A stretch of DNA of 64,000 nucleotides. Source: Taeniopygia guttata (taxonomy: Eukaryota > Chordata > Aves > Passeriformes > Estrildidae). Every line of letters begins with the position of its first letter. Within the stretch, counting starts at the first letter, position 1. Under the pieces are notes generated by a model. It had not been told where the DNA came from and searched no databases. It worked only from the letters and a program-made list of their open reading frames with translations. The stretch spans positions 105,414,001 through 105,478,000 of the forward strand of contig NC_133026.1 of assembly GCF_048771995.1 (NCBI RefSeq), written 5' to 3'. Shown piece by piece: positions 1 through 15,216 of this stretch. The translations under genes were made by a program, and so were the position numbers.

Positions 1-3000
1 TAAATCTTGGCATTTCAAATTGTGCTTTGTGCCTCAACCAAAACCAGTTCTACTTCTTTACAATGTGTATCAGCATTGCAGGAAATAAGTATATCCTTGT
101 AATGGATATTTATCTGGGATTAGGTCTGAGGAGAGTGGGCTGATCCCCTCCACACAAGAGATTGGGCCTGAATAGTCAGATAACAAAACACATAAATATT
201 CCAATATTCTTCACATAAATACTCTTGTACAAGGGCTGAACAGGAACCAGGAGAAAAAGAGCAACTCAGCCAGCTAGATGTTTCAAACTTACTGCTTACA
301 GGAGATTGCCAAATTCAGGTCTCCACATAAAAGGTGAAAACTTCAGGCGTCCCCATTATTCTGGGAACCAGAGATAGGCTTGGGTGCCATAAAACATTCC
401 ACACATTGCTTACATTGCCATTTACATTTAATAAGCTCCTATCAAGGACAACACAGCACTCACCCTTAGGATCAAAATAACTTAATTCATTTCCAGAGCT
501 CTAGAGTTTGCCCCTTACCAGGCTGAATTAGTGGCAACTAGAAAAATAATGGCATTGTTGGAATTACTGGGTAACAGACTAAGATCCATAAGACAGAAAT
601 ATCCCAGTGTGTGGAAGAACTTGTTGCACAGTAGGGATAAATTCAGCACATAAAATCACTTCTACACAGGAAAAAAGTAGGCATAGGAAAAAATATGCTC
701 TGATGTGTCCGCTTTTTCTAAATCTTCTTTATTGATACCTGAGTGGAGGGAGGCACAATTGCCACTAGCTTTAAAGGGTTCCCAAGGAACTTTGACAGAC
801 AGACCACTGCACAACTCATGATGAGAATGAGTCCTCCTTTCTCCTTATCATTTTATGGTCAGATATGAAAAAAATTCCAAAGAGAAAGTAAAATTTGTCT
901 CATAAGTGTTGTTTTAAGAAAAGAGGAGGGGAAATGGAATTTCTTTTAGAATAAGAGATTAATTTAGTTTACAGATAGCAAAATAAAAAATAAAGACTGG
1001 AGAATTTCTTGCTCTAGACATTAAGAACAGGTAAGATATTTATTGAGCCAGCTTCCCTCTTAGATGTTTTTCTTGAACATATAATATCAGAAAACTCTGA
1101 TAAGTCTGACACATGGCTTGAAGACAGGAGATGGCATCCTAAGGGTTCCTGGTCCTTGTCAATGCACAAATTTGGATCCTGGGAGATAGAGGACTGTGGA
1201 ACTCTGCTTTCTGTGCTGCCTTGAGTTCTCCACTGACCAGCTGTGGTTATACCACAGACTCTGGATTGTCCAATTCGATCGGTTCAAACCAGACATCACA
1301 GGCCAGATAAAAGTATCATTCTTGACCAAGCTATCATGGATCCCCTTCAGCCCTGAATTTACAATCACTACAGAGAAAGATTTTCAGGCTGCAGAAGCTG
1401 GCTGTAGGTTTTGAATACTTAGCATTTCTGAGTTGTTCAGGAAGATATTGTTTATATAGCCAAGAACACAGATGAGGACATTTTCAAAATTTACATTCTG
1501 ATTTAATCTTTCTATCTGGAATGGAAAGATATGGTGTGGATTTAGTTCTGACATGTCCATGATTTGTTAATATTAGCACTCTACTTGTACATTCCATATA
1601 AAACTATGTTTTCTCTGAAACTTTTAAACGGCAAAGAAGTTAAATGTCATAGTTCTCACTGTGAACACAGAATACTTTACAAAAGTTTTCTTAAGTTTGT
1701 GCACACAGAGCCAATCCTTGTAACTTCACTTCCCCAAACTGCCAAAAAGACGCGTATTTTTTCCAAAGAGAGTGTTTTGAAACAGCTCATCAAGTTCACT
1801 CACTGTTCAAAATAAATCATACTATTTACCATCAGGTCATTTTCTCAAAACATCAGGAAAAAGATTCTAATGTACATAACCTTTGTTTTCATTCTACTGT
1901 CGGAATTAAAGTAATATCAAGTTTTTTATAGACATAATATTTGTTCTGTCCCTCTTGCGTGGTTTAACCAGCTGCTAAGATAATCATCAAAAATCGCCAG
2001 GGAAATGGATCATTGTTAGTGCCACTGAAAACAGAATCCAATATCACCAAAAAGATAAAAATTACAGCAGGCAAACATCAATAACAACACATAATTTTTT
2101 TTTTCCTTGAGGTACAGGCACTGAAATAATTTCACAGATTTCAGAGTTATATCTCTTTTGTGTATATGTTTACTTCAGAGTAAGCTTATGTTACATGAGC
2201 ATACAAAATATTTCCATGCTGGCAATGGAAATATGTCAAAAAAAAACCCAAAATCTTCAGAATAATAAAAAAGAACAACTAATATTTTAATGCCATCCTC
2301 TGTATTCATTCATTCACATGAATTTTCTAATCTTTTAATACAATTTCTCTCTTTTTTACATATATTTTCCATCTCAGGTGGTCTACGAATCATTTCCATC
2401 TATCTCTCCTCTACTTTCCTTCATACAAATTTAAGACAATGAAACATTGCCAGATGGGTAAATTCTCTGCACCATAGCAAGAATACTTTCATTCACAGAC
2501 ATCCAGCAGCTACAGAACCAGATGAATCAGCAGATTAAGGCATTGACTGGGACAGCCAAAGACATGGAAGAACACTGAGGGACTGCGATCTCCAGTGTCC
2601 AAACCCCAACTGAAGTGGTCCAGCATGTACTGACAAGTCTTTCTAAAATAACCCAGTCTTGAGAGATTTTTATAGAGCTGGTGCTGATTGTGAGGTTTCA
2701 AGCTGCAGAAAGTCAGCAATGTTAAAGGAGAGGAACCAATGAGCACCTGTAAGCTCACTGATTGTGCAAGCCTGGTACTGTCACTGGAAATCTGCCATGA
2801 GTTGGCAGCAAAAATCCCTGCTAAATATGACAAACATGGTACATACTCTCCCTCACAAGAAAGAGAGGATGGGACTAGAACTAATGTCAAGTCTGACTGG
2901 ATTGCTGGCAATTAGGGCAGGGAAAAAACAAATACAAAGTGTGTAGAAAAAAACACTATTTTTTTCCTATGGTGATCAAACAAAATAGTTAGCAGCTGCA

Positions 3001-3976
3001 GATACTCTACAGAGATGTCTTCTATTGTAAGCAGAATTAAGCACCTGAATGAATCGTACATACAGAAACAGACCAAAATTAAAGTAGCATTTGCTATTTT
3101 ATTTTATTTTAGGTCAGCTTTGGGGATGATCTACCACAGGAAAAAAACATCCCTGGAAGTTTTCCATTATATTGCCTATTGCAATGACAAAGCTTTCCAT
3201 GAAATCATTAGAAGCTCAATGGCTCTTCACAAACCATTTTTACAATAGCAAGGTCAATCTCTGGTTAAAAAAGATACAGCAAATTCAGGCAAAATTGCTC
3301 CAACTCTCCTTTAAAGTCTCCTCTCTCTAGATATTCATTTAGTTGTATTAATCAGTACAATGAAACAAAGTCTGAGATCTTTCAACTTTGTTCTGAGGGT
3401 CTGTTGTTACCAATTAAAAAGCAAGACAAAATTTGTTGCTTAACATAAGGGCTTCAGGTGATAATGCAACCCCTGAAAGAGCACTACTAGTAAATTCACT
3501 GACAAGGAAGGGATTCAATCAGCCACACAAATTTTCCAAGGAAAGGTAATGAGGCTTTAGCTTTCAACCACTAAAATAATAGCTCTTCCCAAAAGAAACA
3601 GCAATGCCATGATCCTACCTGAAAAGCTGAGGAGCCCAAACAAGGGAAAGAAACAATTCAGTGAAATAGATTGGAGGACAGGGGAAAGCAAACCAGGCTT
3701 TGCTCTCAATTCTGCCCATTAGTTTAAGGCGAGCACATCTGTGTTACCCTCAGCCTGACCCAAGTATAGACATTCCCTGAGGGATTTCATCCCCTGACAC
3801 TTCACTGGAGACTGTCAGCCTATAAAATCAGCAGACAACACAAGGAGTTCGTGCATTACAGCACACTTAGGTGCACATTGCTCATAGGAGGACTCTGCTC
3901 CACACTTCTGAAGTAAGAAAACCCTTTAACCCTTCCCGAATACAAGCTGCTCCTTAAAGGATAACCTGATGATGCT

Positions 3977-4010
3977 GGCACCATGGCAACAGTGGCACCA
4001 TGGCAACGGT
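3977..4010. promoter_or_regulatory. Tandem pair of RFX X-box-like motifs
   Basis: 'GGCACCATGGCAACAGT' is followed immediately by 'GGCACCATGGCAACGGT'. Read in reverse, each unit carries GTTGCCATGGTGCC, close to the RFX X-box consensus (GTTGCCATGGNAAC) with a weaker second half-site. Functional status is unknown. Confidence 0.45.
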
Positions 4011-4682
4011 GACAGTCAGTACCTCCATGATACACACAGCTTTGATCCAGCCACACAGAAGTTTTTTCAGCTGCTGTAAATTTCTTTGCAAACATTTATT
4101 TCATATTTGCCCAAATGCCTGCACTCATCTCCTTCTCTAAAGCATCTGTTTTCTAAAAGGAGGTTTTGGTCACTCTCCTTTGCCCTTTCTTTATATTTTA
4201 TCTTTCTTCTTTTTATGTTTTTTTCTTAGCATTACAAAAGCAATGATGGTAAATTCCAGGGGTTAAGGACACAATTAATTCCATGTATTGTGACTCAAAA
4301 GCAGCCAGAGTTTCAACATACCTTAGCAGTCAAATGCCTAATGATAATGATAAAACTTAGTTCTAGTGTAAATGAGTGTGTTTTTCATAGCAATAGATTC
4401 TGACAATGCTTAAAACACCTACATGTTAAGTTTAAAATATAGAACATACTAAAAGCAGAGGGAGAGGTTAGATCAAATGACACACAATCAGCAACTTGCC
4501 CTAAAAATATTTTCACAAGAGTAGGACAAATGTGTGCTAAAAAAAAAAAATCATCATATATTTAGGGTGGTTTCTCTTTTTTACATTACAAATACCTAAA
4601 CCAATAATCTCTGTACTGCAGATGAGTATTTCTATATATTAGCTTTTTCATTGCTATGAGAAAGTATATTTCTTAATTAGCC

Positions 4683-4732
4683 CTAGTATATATATAGCTA
4701 TCTATATATATAGCTAGTATATTTATAGCTTA
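4683..4732. repeat. TA-rich imperfect inverted repeat
   Basis: 'tatatatagctatctatata' followed by 'tagctagtatatttatag': low-complexity TA repeat with short arms. Confidence 0.6.
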
Positions 4733-7700
4733 GAGAAGATAATCCTCTGCATTTCTTTGGTTGGGTACCTATATGCAGGAGTATTTAAAGAATACCTATG
4801 CATCCTCTACTTTCTATCACATTTATGAAGATTTTTTTCAGTGCTGTTTTCTGTAAGTTATTTTTGTTTCCAGGATTTGATGACCAATACAACCATAACA
4901 ATGATCCTGCAAGTGCAAGGTGGGACCAATAGGTGGTTGCATCCTTAATACTTCCTTAAAGTCAGTCAGCATCCTGTCTTACCAGATTAATACATGATCA
5001 ATGTACAATCCTTTCAGATTAATATGCTACAGTAATTAGTTTTTAAACTGAGCATCATGTGAATATCAAAAGAATTGTGAACTGCGGTCTAACTTAATAA
5101 TTTTTAAATTTAATTGTATAAGACAAAAGTGGCCAAGCTACTGTGTTTCCACCATATGCATCTCATCAGCAGTTTGGCTGCAGGAGAAAATGGACCATTA
5201 AGGTTTCATTTCTTGCCTTTGGATCACTTCTAGAGAATCCTCTGCCTTCACCTCAATGGCCATTTTGAATCCTGGCCTTAATTTTCTTGTCTCTCCAGTG
5301 TCACTCTCTTTTTTAAACTTTACATCAGCCACCACAAAGATATGGTTATTATTTTATGTTGCAGAAACATCTCACAATGTTAAAGTACAGTAAGGAAAGA
5401 AGGATATGTGGATTACAGAGTGTAATTAATAGAATCTATGCAAGAAAACTCTCCTCTTATGAGAAACAGGATATCATGGTCACATTTACAATGATCAATG
5501 AGGAACAAGGCAAGACAAGATTCTTCCTTTTCAGCAAGACCTACATCTATCATTGTATAAACATGTATCTATATATGTATTTATATAAAAATATGTACTA
5601 TATATACACACCACAGAAATACATAAACATACATGACTGATGAGATAGGACAGAACTATTACAAGCACATTGTAAATTACTCTGCTTTCCTCAAAAAAAG
5701 TGATTTAAAGAAAATCAAAACTCTTTGCTTCTTGAAAAATATCACATTGGGTTGAAAATTATGGGGATTGTAGTGATTTGCTTCTGAACATCAAGTAGCC
5801 ACTTCACACAACCTTTACTCAGACATAAAGATCAGAATTTCTGATGAAAGGCAAAGCCACAAGAATAATCATTTGCCCTCTGCTACTGGAGATAATGGCC
5901 AAAACATCCATTTCCCCTCCTAAGACTAAGAGCTTGAGCAGTGACACAAGTCTTCAGCCTATAAAGTGCCATAGTACAGAACCCAATTTTAACAGTACCT
6001 CTGCTCATATTTTAAATATTTCTCTTAAATGTGCCCATCTATAATCCAGATACTGTTATTACTTTCAGAGTTCCAGTTCTAAAGACACAAAGGGAACACC
6101 CTGCACAATTCTTTTAATTGCTGTTCCTAAATGTGCTTTGCTGATATGGAAACACAATCAATCATGATTCAAACAGGTGTGTGCACATGCTCCAGACTAA
6201 CAGCATCTGTTCTGGTCAGTTCTGCAAACAAGAGGCACAATCCATACAGCTGAAGCTTTGTCAAGTAAGAACAATAGAAGTCACTTAATGGGGGACACAA
6301 GAAGGCTTCTTTATACCAAATAAATTTGATTTTCTTTGAATTTGCTGAGAAGCATTTTCCCCATTCTTACTATTTCACCAAATTTAAGACCCAACACTCC
6401 CTGTTTCCTTAGATGCTTCATGCATTATAATGCTTAACTGTACTTTTCCTGTATCTTTTCAGCCTGTCAAGGAGGCTCTTTTGCTTATATTCTGCCTTAT
6501 TACTGCAAAGGCCTTAAATGGCTCCTGACATTTAGCTTCTCCCTGAAACTTCTAAGTTCAGAAGCTGACAGGTCAATGTGATTCATCATCTTGTTCATAT
6601 TTTATGAATTATTAAATATTTGTGCAATGGAATAAACATTTCAACAGCAACAACAACACCATGTTGTAAAGGTAAAGTTCTACCTGCTAGCACCACAGAC
6701 AAAAACTGCATTGGACTAAGATAAGGTTTAATCAAGTATTGGATGATGGCAGAGGATTTGGGAGAATTTATGGTTCTCCTGTAATGTAGCAAGTCTGGCA
6801 TCAATGTGCACATCAGAGAAAAGGAGGTATTTGTATCTTGACCTTAGCTGATACAAAACTTACTTCTCATGGCATGAAGGTTATTAATCTTTCCCTTTCT
6901 CTCCAAGAAAAACTTCCATATAATGTCTACTATTGCTGAAATTGTTCGGTCCCTGGAACCTTTTAAGCAGATTCAAGCCTGTAAAATATATACACCTCTC
7001 TTTACTTTTACTCATTCTCAGTATTATCTTCTCTTTCAGACACTGAATTTTACTGATCAGTAATATGGTACACTGTGTAAAACAATTACTTTTTCTATCT
7101 GTTTTGAGACATATTGATTTTCAGTTTTGAGCAGCAGTCAGCTGTACTGCTGCTGCAAAATGCCACAATAAAATACACTTCATTTTATGTTAAGCTCAGC
7201 AAGAGCTAGCCTTCTGGCATTCCAAGTTATTCTTCATCTCATGAGATCATGAAGATAATTCCGATGAAACAACCATGATTTTCGTTGTCACACTTAAGTG
7301 GTGAATTTAACAGCTAAACTATCAGTTTGCTATGTATATCTGGCAAGAAAGGAGCTGGCTCCTTGGGAAGGAATGAGCCCAGCATCTGCCTATGCCTATC
7401 TTCTTCCCAAGTGCTGGATGCCCGTGAGTGGGCATCAATCAGGAATGGTTACTATAAGTGCCTTGCAGGAGAGGATGCGCTTCCAAACAGGTGAACCATG
7501 ACCTCCACAGCAGCAGCTCAGGGGTGGCTCAGCTGGCATCCAGGAGAAAAGAAAAAGCTGGTTCCAGCAGGCAGCTTGTACACTAGATAAAACCTTCACA
7601 AAACAGACCAGAACTGAGAGCAGTAAATGCCCCCTGAGCAACCTGGGAATCCAATAGCAAACTTTTCTTTTCCACATAGGCCTGAGGCGGGTGAATACCC

Positions 7701-10700
7701 ACCCAGCTGTGCACTCTGAAGTCATTGCCATAACTGGCCCAAAGATCCAGATGGGGACTAGCCCAAAACTGACCACATCTGGAGCCCTTTGCCGAAGAGG
7801 GGTGTGTTGAGTGCAATGCTGCACACATTTTCAGAGATTACTCTTTGCATGCCAGGCTGCCTGAAGATCTCATGGTGAACACTGCAGACTGAGGCCGTTG
7901 TCAGTTCAAGATCTGTGCATTTCTTGAATGCATCTTCAAACCCCTCCTTGCCCCCAGTGCCACGGCTACAAGAGAAAAGACCTTGTGCATGCTGCTTTTC
8001 TTATGTATGGAAAGCCCAAATGCTGCTGAGAAGGTTCAAGGGGGCAGTGAGAACCAATGAGGATGCCCAGCTTAAGGGGAATATTTTAGTGAAAAGAAAT
8101 GCAATGCAATTTTCCATTGTTAAAATCTATAAACACACCTGAAGTGCCTATGTTCCTTGTCAACATTATCAGATGTAAAGCATTTTTCTGTCATGACTAA
8201 TTCAGAACTCTGTGGAGGATATCAGCAGTATCAAAATAGCATAGGAAACTTTGGAATGCGTAATCAAGGCTTTTAAAAAAAATCTGTTAGCAAAAATAGC
8301 AAGTTTCCATCAGCCTCTATCCCAGATGACACTTACAGTTTTGGTATTTCTATGCATGTATAAAGTCCATTTCCTATTGTATTTCCCATCTCACAGCTCC
8401 TTTGGGAAAACCTAATTCATAAACAAAAAATTCCCAGAGAAGATAACTAAATCTCCCTACTGACCACTTTCCATACTACCCAACAAGAATAACAGAGGCA
8501 TATCCTCTGCATTGCCATTCTTTGGTGTGTTTATGCTGTTTTAGTAATGATGTAATGGAAAGAAAGTGACATGCTATTATTACTGTTATTATGCTACGGA
8601 CTGCAAGGAAGAATTGATTTTCTTTAAGGTTTTATTTTTCCACTTAAAAATGACAGCCTTTCCAGGGCTTTCTAAACATTAAATGTTACAAAAGGTCAAA
8701 ATATTACATCATAAACATGATACTTGAAAAAATATCTTTTTACAAACATTTATTCAGTTGATAAATTTTGAGCAATGCCTTTTATGAGCAATGTCACAAG
8801 GTTACACACTCAGCAGTCTCTGTGTGTCCCATGCACGGGAAGACAGTGACAGAACTGACTATAGCTGACTGTACTCTTGGCCTCCCGTTTCCAAAAAGAG
8901 TTGGGGAAGCCTCTGCAAGGCAGGTCCATTCCCTTCTGGCCACTTAGAACAATCATGCACGGCAACATGCATAGAGAGAAAGCTGAACTCTGCCCTCTGC
9001 CTCTCTGTGCTGTAAGACCTGTGTACAGGTCAAGAACAGCCTACTGCCGTCTCCTGAGATTGTCTGAAGCCTATGTGACTTCCCTGGGTACCACATATCT
9101 CAGGAATAGAACATAATCCATTTAGTCTGCCCTCCCTAGAGCTCTATGGCTGGTTGATGACTTTTCTTGAAAGTCAAAAATCTTATCTTTAAGATAAAGG
9201 AGTTGGACTGAGAAATGAATGCACTTGAGGTTGGGCAAAGAATTGGTATGAGTTGGGGAGGAAGAGAAAGACACAGGCCTGTTTCAGAGAGCAGCATCTG
9301 AAGTTCCTGAAGGAAGCCACCTGAAGTGTGACACCCAGTGTCTACCATAGATGTCAAGGCTCAAGATCTGTGAGACAGCCTGGAGACATTTCACCCATTA
9401 AGGTATTTAAAAACCAAGAGGGCACATTTTGAAAAGAACAGAGAACCAGCAAAGCAGAAGAATGTGGCTGTACCTTTCTTGGTTTTGGAAGCCCAGCCTT
9501 AGCTAGCTTCGGAGCCTTCTACATTAGTATGGTACAGAGTGCACAGTTCTCCCATGTAATTTTGGCATTTACATCAGTGCATTAGCAACGGAAATGACTT
9601 CCAAAACAGTTTTCATTCTTTTGACTTCTCTTTGTCACAATAATGATTCATCTCCCAGCCTCAGCTCTCCATATGCTAGTAACTCCAGGAGAAAAATAAA
9701 AACATGGGAGACTAGGAATCTATTATGCAGACGAACAAATAAACCTGCATTCTCTGCAATTCAAAATTCTGTTAGATTCGAAAAAATTTACTTCTGAACT
9801 GTTGTTTTGTACTGCCAAGCATATAGAGATGGTTTGTCAAGGCTAGGAATGAAAAAGTATCTTCCAAAGACATACTCCAAGCTCACAGTTCTGCCTTTAG
9901 CTTAAAAGAACATGCCAGTACCAAACATACACTTCAAATTGGTATCATAATAGATAAAAGGAAACAAATTATTTCAGAGCATCTCTTAGGGCTCAAAGTT
10001 AATGTCTGCTGAGACTGGATTTATTATATTAAGCACAGCTGAAAATTGTGCTGAGATACCACCCCCAAGTCAAAAAACATAACTTTGTGTGACCATGTCA
10101 TGCCCAAAAGCTGTGTAGCTGGCTTTTTCAGTGGATACACAATTGTCAGTCATTTACACTACCCTCACAATATTAACATTTTCCATTGCCTGGCAATTCA
10201 AAATCTCCAGCAAGTCTCAGCTGTTTTTACAAGACAGCTTCCTTAAATTGCAACAGTGCCCCAGGGAGCCTGTGTCACTTAGCTTAGTGGCCATGAAGCA
10301 CACAATGAAGTTGTTATGGAGACTAACATATCCCCAGCAATTATATGGTGTAATTAGTGTTGGCTGCTACAATGTAACTATGAAGCTGTCTCCATGGAAA
10401 CTACCCTAAACTGGTATTTTTACGGTTTCAGTAACTAGTCTTTTTTACAGACCCTTACAATGCAATGAAGTTCACACTGATTGCCTTCTCTGCCTGAAGC
10501 TCAGCTGAGAAACACATTTTCTCTTCCAAGGTATTTGCATAGTCCTCATGGTGACTCACAGGAATCAACTATATGTAGCAGGAATAAATGTACATATTTC
10601 ATACAGTGAGGACCAATCAGAAAGCAATAGGGATTGTTACCACTTTTAATTGTCTTTATCCATGTATGTGTGCACATCCACATGCATGACAGTGCACAAA

Positions 10701-13700
10701 GTGTGTAGATGGAACGAGTTCAGTTCTACTTTTATGAACCCCGTCTTGGAATCCTTGAGAATTTGAGGGTCACAGAATCTTCCTCTTTCAGATTAGAGAT
10801 GCACTTCTAACGACAATGTTGCCACAAAGAGCTCCTACCAACAGAGTCCAGATGGGTCTAGGACATAATTCTCCCTCTGTCACAGGGTTTTGCCTTGTAG
10901 CTGCACAGTTTTTCCAGGCTGGGTGAGCACATGTCTTGAGACAGTCTTGCACAAAGTGCAGGATCTTCGTGAAAACACACCGTGTTTATGGAACTTCAAT
11001 GGGAGTTTATGACATTTTTGCCTAAAGCTTTATTAGGTCCAAGCCAAGAAAGAAAAGGGATTTTCATCCAAGAATCTCACTGCCACTTTTTCCTGAGCCA
11101 GCAGCACGCAAAGACACTACTTCAGTCTACAATATAACCAAATGTGCAGGTGCCAGAAAACCAAACACATTCTTGTTCTAGTTATGATATTCATATAAAA
11201 ATTTTAAACTAATTTTGAAATTCCAGAATCCTGTTCCATTAAGGCAGAGAAGAGCAAGGGAGAGACATTTACTTCACAAGGTACCCATGGCAGGACTCTT
11301 TTATAAATTTCCTGCAAGTAAATAGCCCCCAGCAGAATATTTTCTAGCATTCGCATGCTAAGCAGCAGTGAGAAAGGAATTAAGAGGTATACAAATTGAA
11401 GCAAATGTTTTGGCAGAGGCTTTAAGATTGCAACAATGTGGAAAAAAGCATGAATTTATTTCATTTCTCTTGGTTGGTTTGCCCCTGGAATTACAGCAGA
11501 TAAAATTCTCATGTGAAATGCTATATGTGAAGAGAGGTGCAGTGAGCATAACAAGGCTAGGAGCCCCAGAAGGCCTGCAGTTGTGGCTCTCCATTTTATT
11601 AGAAGCAGAAAAAAGAGAATTTCTACTTTAATAAAAATATCAGTACTTTTCCAACCATTAAGATGGATAAAATCAATTATTTTTGCACTGACATGAAGAG
11701 GGATCTAGTCTATCCATTCTCTTCAAGACACCATGGGGAGTAAAGAAGCAAAAACACAGACACAAAATATAAAATCCAAGACTATAGGAGTAATTCTGAA
11801 CAGCCATTATACATTTGGGGGGAAGACTAAACCTGCTGGAGTATAAGTACAGCTGGTACACAGAACCCACAGATAAGAGATGCTTTCAGACACTCCTGCA
11901 AAGCCGCTTTCGCAATGTCTGGCAGCCAGCATTAAATACAGGATGACCTGGGGCATACACATCTAAAGTTAACAAACAAGGAACCAAAGCAGCTGTCAGA
12001 GGATGCTTTTATGTACTAGGGAGCCTCCAACACTGTTCAGATAAATTATAGATTACATAATAGTGCCTGGGATGTTTATATAGAAAATAGTTACATACTC
12101 CTGATCCTATTATTCTATATTTCCTTCCAACCCATGCATAGGAAGATCAGTAAACCTCAATGCAACTTAATTTCAGTTATTGAATTTCCTTTCCTCAGGT
12201 GAGGGAGGAAGAAAAAGATAATTCAAAATCCACTGACCTTCCTGTTTGTTCTTCCTGTTTATAACAAGCTGCTTCAATAGGTTCTTACTGGAAAGAAGCT
12301 GAATTCCCTACTACAAGTTTTTTAGGAAAACACTAAACATAATATGGGAATACGAATTCATAAGTAAACACTATCTTGCTCAATTTTTCCATTCTGTTAA
12401 CAATTTAAATTATTTCTGCTGCTTAACTTTTAGAGACCCTAACATGTTTCATCACCAGATATAGATTGGCAACCTTAATCAAAACAAACTCACTGACAGC
12501 ACTGTTGGAGCTCATTAGCATTCTCACCAGATGCTTATGTCTGTATATATGAGCATCTCCAGTTTTTTCTTTCTAGTACATGACCCAGGATACTAGCACA
12601 GCTTTCAAATTAAAACAAGAAATCTCAGTACAGCTTCAAATCCTTGCTCTTCTGGGGATTAAATCTGTGCAAGGCTATGACAAAGCATTTAGTATTTCTT
12701 GGACTTCTTAAAAACTTTTCTCTTATACAGATCACTGATTTTTTTTTTTTTTTTTTTGCATTCTCAGGAATTTATACAGATATGACTAACACATACACTA
12801 TTTGCTTTCACAGAAAAAGTGCAGAGAGCATTTGTCACTATAATTATCACACAGGACTTTATACGATGAAACCTGTGCTTCATCTGTCTCTGTGCAAAGC
12901 AATGCCCTAACATGAGAGCTGTCAGAAATCATTACAGGAAAGAATTAAAAAAACTCATGCATTGATTAAGTCACCACAGCCAAAGTAAAGATTATAACAA
13001 CAAGTTATAACCCAGCTTCAGGTTTTAAGTGAATGAAAAATTAGAGGGCAGGGAGGCCAAATATGTGGGCTTCACAAAGAATGTGTCCCTGGATGTGCAA
13101 AGCAGAGCTGATCAGATCTCATGGTTAATTTATTGGAAATGAAGCTGTGACAACGATCTCAGCCCCAGCTCATCAGTCACATAGATACAAAGCATCCAAA
13201 TGGAAAACAGATTTTCCGATTCCCTGCACCTCCCTAGAGGCCTGTGCTGCTGTCTGAGGACTACAGCGTTCTCCTTTCTTGGCTCATTTGCAAGATAAAC
13301 ATATTCTGGCCTCAAACACTGCTCCTTTCCAACTGCTGGTGAAAACTCCAGTCAGTCTGAGAGATTAGGAGGATGATCTAGGGCACTACTCAATCCAAGA
13401 AAAATGCTCATGTGGGAACAGAAAGCTGTTGTTGTGACCAGAGGTGGTTTTTTTTTTTTTCCACTGGATCCCATTCTGCAAGTTCAGATACAAATACTTT
13501 CTATCTTTATTCTTTATCCACATTAACTTCCTTCCATTTCTGTTTTTTTTTAAGGGAGCCAGACACTTCGTCTTAAACAGATTTTTACAGTGCTAGTTAA
13601 ATGCAGCTTTTCTGCACTTATTATGATTTAAGATGTGACTGACACAGCCCTCATACATGGGCAATGCCGAGCTGGATCAGTACATAGTTTTACCATTTTC

Positions 13701-15216
13701 AAACACCTGCAGGAAGTTGTATTAATGATCAGACAGATGGAACTCAAATCTTAACTACACAGTACATAAATTTATAGTTCCTTATAGATACAAGTCTCTT
13801 TGGGAGAGTTTTTTGGGAGCCAGTAGATCAGCCGCTACCCTTAAGGCAAGCTCCAGCTCAGCTCTTGCTTTCTGCCTGTCTGTGTCTGTCTCTGCTTTGA
13901 TCCCATTCTAAAACTGATGTATGGTGCTTCCAAACTTTTCAAGCATTCACTGACTTTTAACCCCAAATCAACTTCATTGCAGCTCTTGGAGCAGCAGTTC
14001 CTCCATGCTGCTCATAGTCTTTAGATGGGTAGAGTAGAACCCTAAAATAAGTCAAGTAGCAAGCTTTAAAACTAGTGGAAGACATTAGGGAGACTGCTAG
14101 TGCTGGTGTAATTATTAGTAGTACAGACAGATCTCATGTATTCATTATTATTGCGCTCTTTAAACTCAAGATAATACATATAATTTGAGCATTGGATTAG
14201 AAGCTACAACAGGAAAAGGACTAATTGCTCTGTTACAAAAACCTTCCAAGTAAGATAATTAAACAATGTACATTAAAAAAGCATGCACTTTTAAGGCTGA
14301 AGAATAGATTAAATTCTTCCAGTAACACAGCGACAAGCTTTTAGTTGCTATGAAGGCACATAATTTCATTGACAACAGTGGCTAGAACAAACTTTGTATC
14401 ACTTATGTCTAGAGATGGCCAAGCCCCCACAATCTAGAAACCCTTGAACTCTGGGAAAACTTTGATCCAATCCAGACTTTATGGCTTTGATCCACTTCCA
14501 CTGGGATGGACCCAAATCTGCTTAAAATATATTTCACAACACATTTTTGCTTGCATTTTTTTACAATAGGTCATAAATACCACATGTAAAACCATTTACC
14601 CGCATTCATAACACCTACTAGCAGAGCCAGCTATTCCAATATCCAACCCAGAATGTTAAACAAAAAAAAAACAAAAACAAAAAAACCAAACAAAACCAAA
14701 ATAAAAACACAACATCAATAACAAAAGACTCAAGAGCAAGTTTTAGATCAGCTGACTTTGCTACCACACAGTAAGAAGAAAGCTAAGGTGCTAAAATCTT
14801 TACAGTCAGAATGTTTGAAAGAAATTCAAGCTAGTGAGAAAAACCGTGCGATTTGTACAGTGGGGAACACCTTACAAAGCACAAACCAAGTCATATCACT
14901 ACACTCTTATTATCCCAGGAAAAAACACTCATTTGACTATAGTTTCTAAAGAAGCACAACATGCAAATCTATGGTTTGGGGTGTGTGTAGGGGTGATAAT
15001 GTAACAGCTTCATTCACTGTAGTAGGAAAGGTGAGATCACAAACCACATCGGAAGGTTGTGGTTTTCTGACCACCTAGCTGAAAGTGACAAAACTAAGTA
15101 AAATATAAGCAGGGAAAAGGAGTCTGAGAAGCTCTTTTGACTGCATTCACCACCAATAATTTAAAAACTGAGTTGTTAATAGCTTAAATCAAGTACAGCC
15201 AGACCCCAGATCCACA

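Larger units (their letters stand above)
1..15216. other. No gene seen; probably TMEM241 intron 13
   Basis: AT-rich sequence with short random open frames only. I searched the minus strand for the last TMEM241 exon(s) and found no convincing match. It contains TA repeats near 4.7 kb, a T run at about 12,739, and an A-rich (CAAA-like) stretch at about 14,659-14,710. No tRNA or other RNA gene was recognised. Confidence 0.5.

Noticed and set aside
4870..4920. Minus-strand ATC-ATT stretch after a CAG, considered as the missing TMEM241 exon 14
   Set aside because: The phase is wrong for the exon 13 donor and the residues after the first two do not match the family.
8190..8260. Minus-strand peptide containing CYFD, considered as part of the last TMEM241 exon
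   Set aside because: Only two or three residues fit ILLFD, and the following sequence does not match and soon reaches a stop.
11204..11404. Minus-strand frame with LLGAI, considered as the TMEM241 C-terminal LLLGAL block
   Set aside because: There is no further similarity, no fitting acceptor, and the frame continues into unrelated residues.
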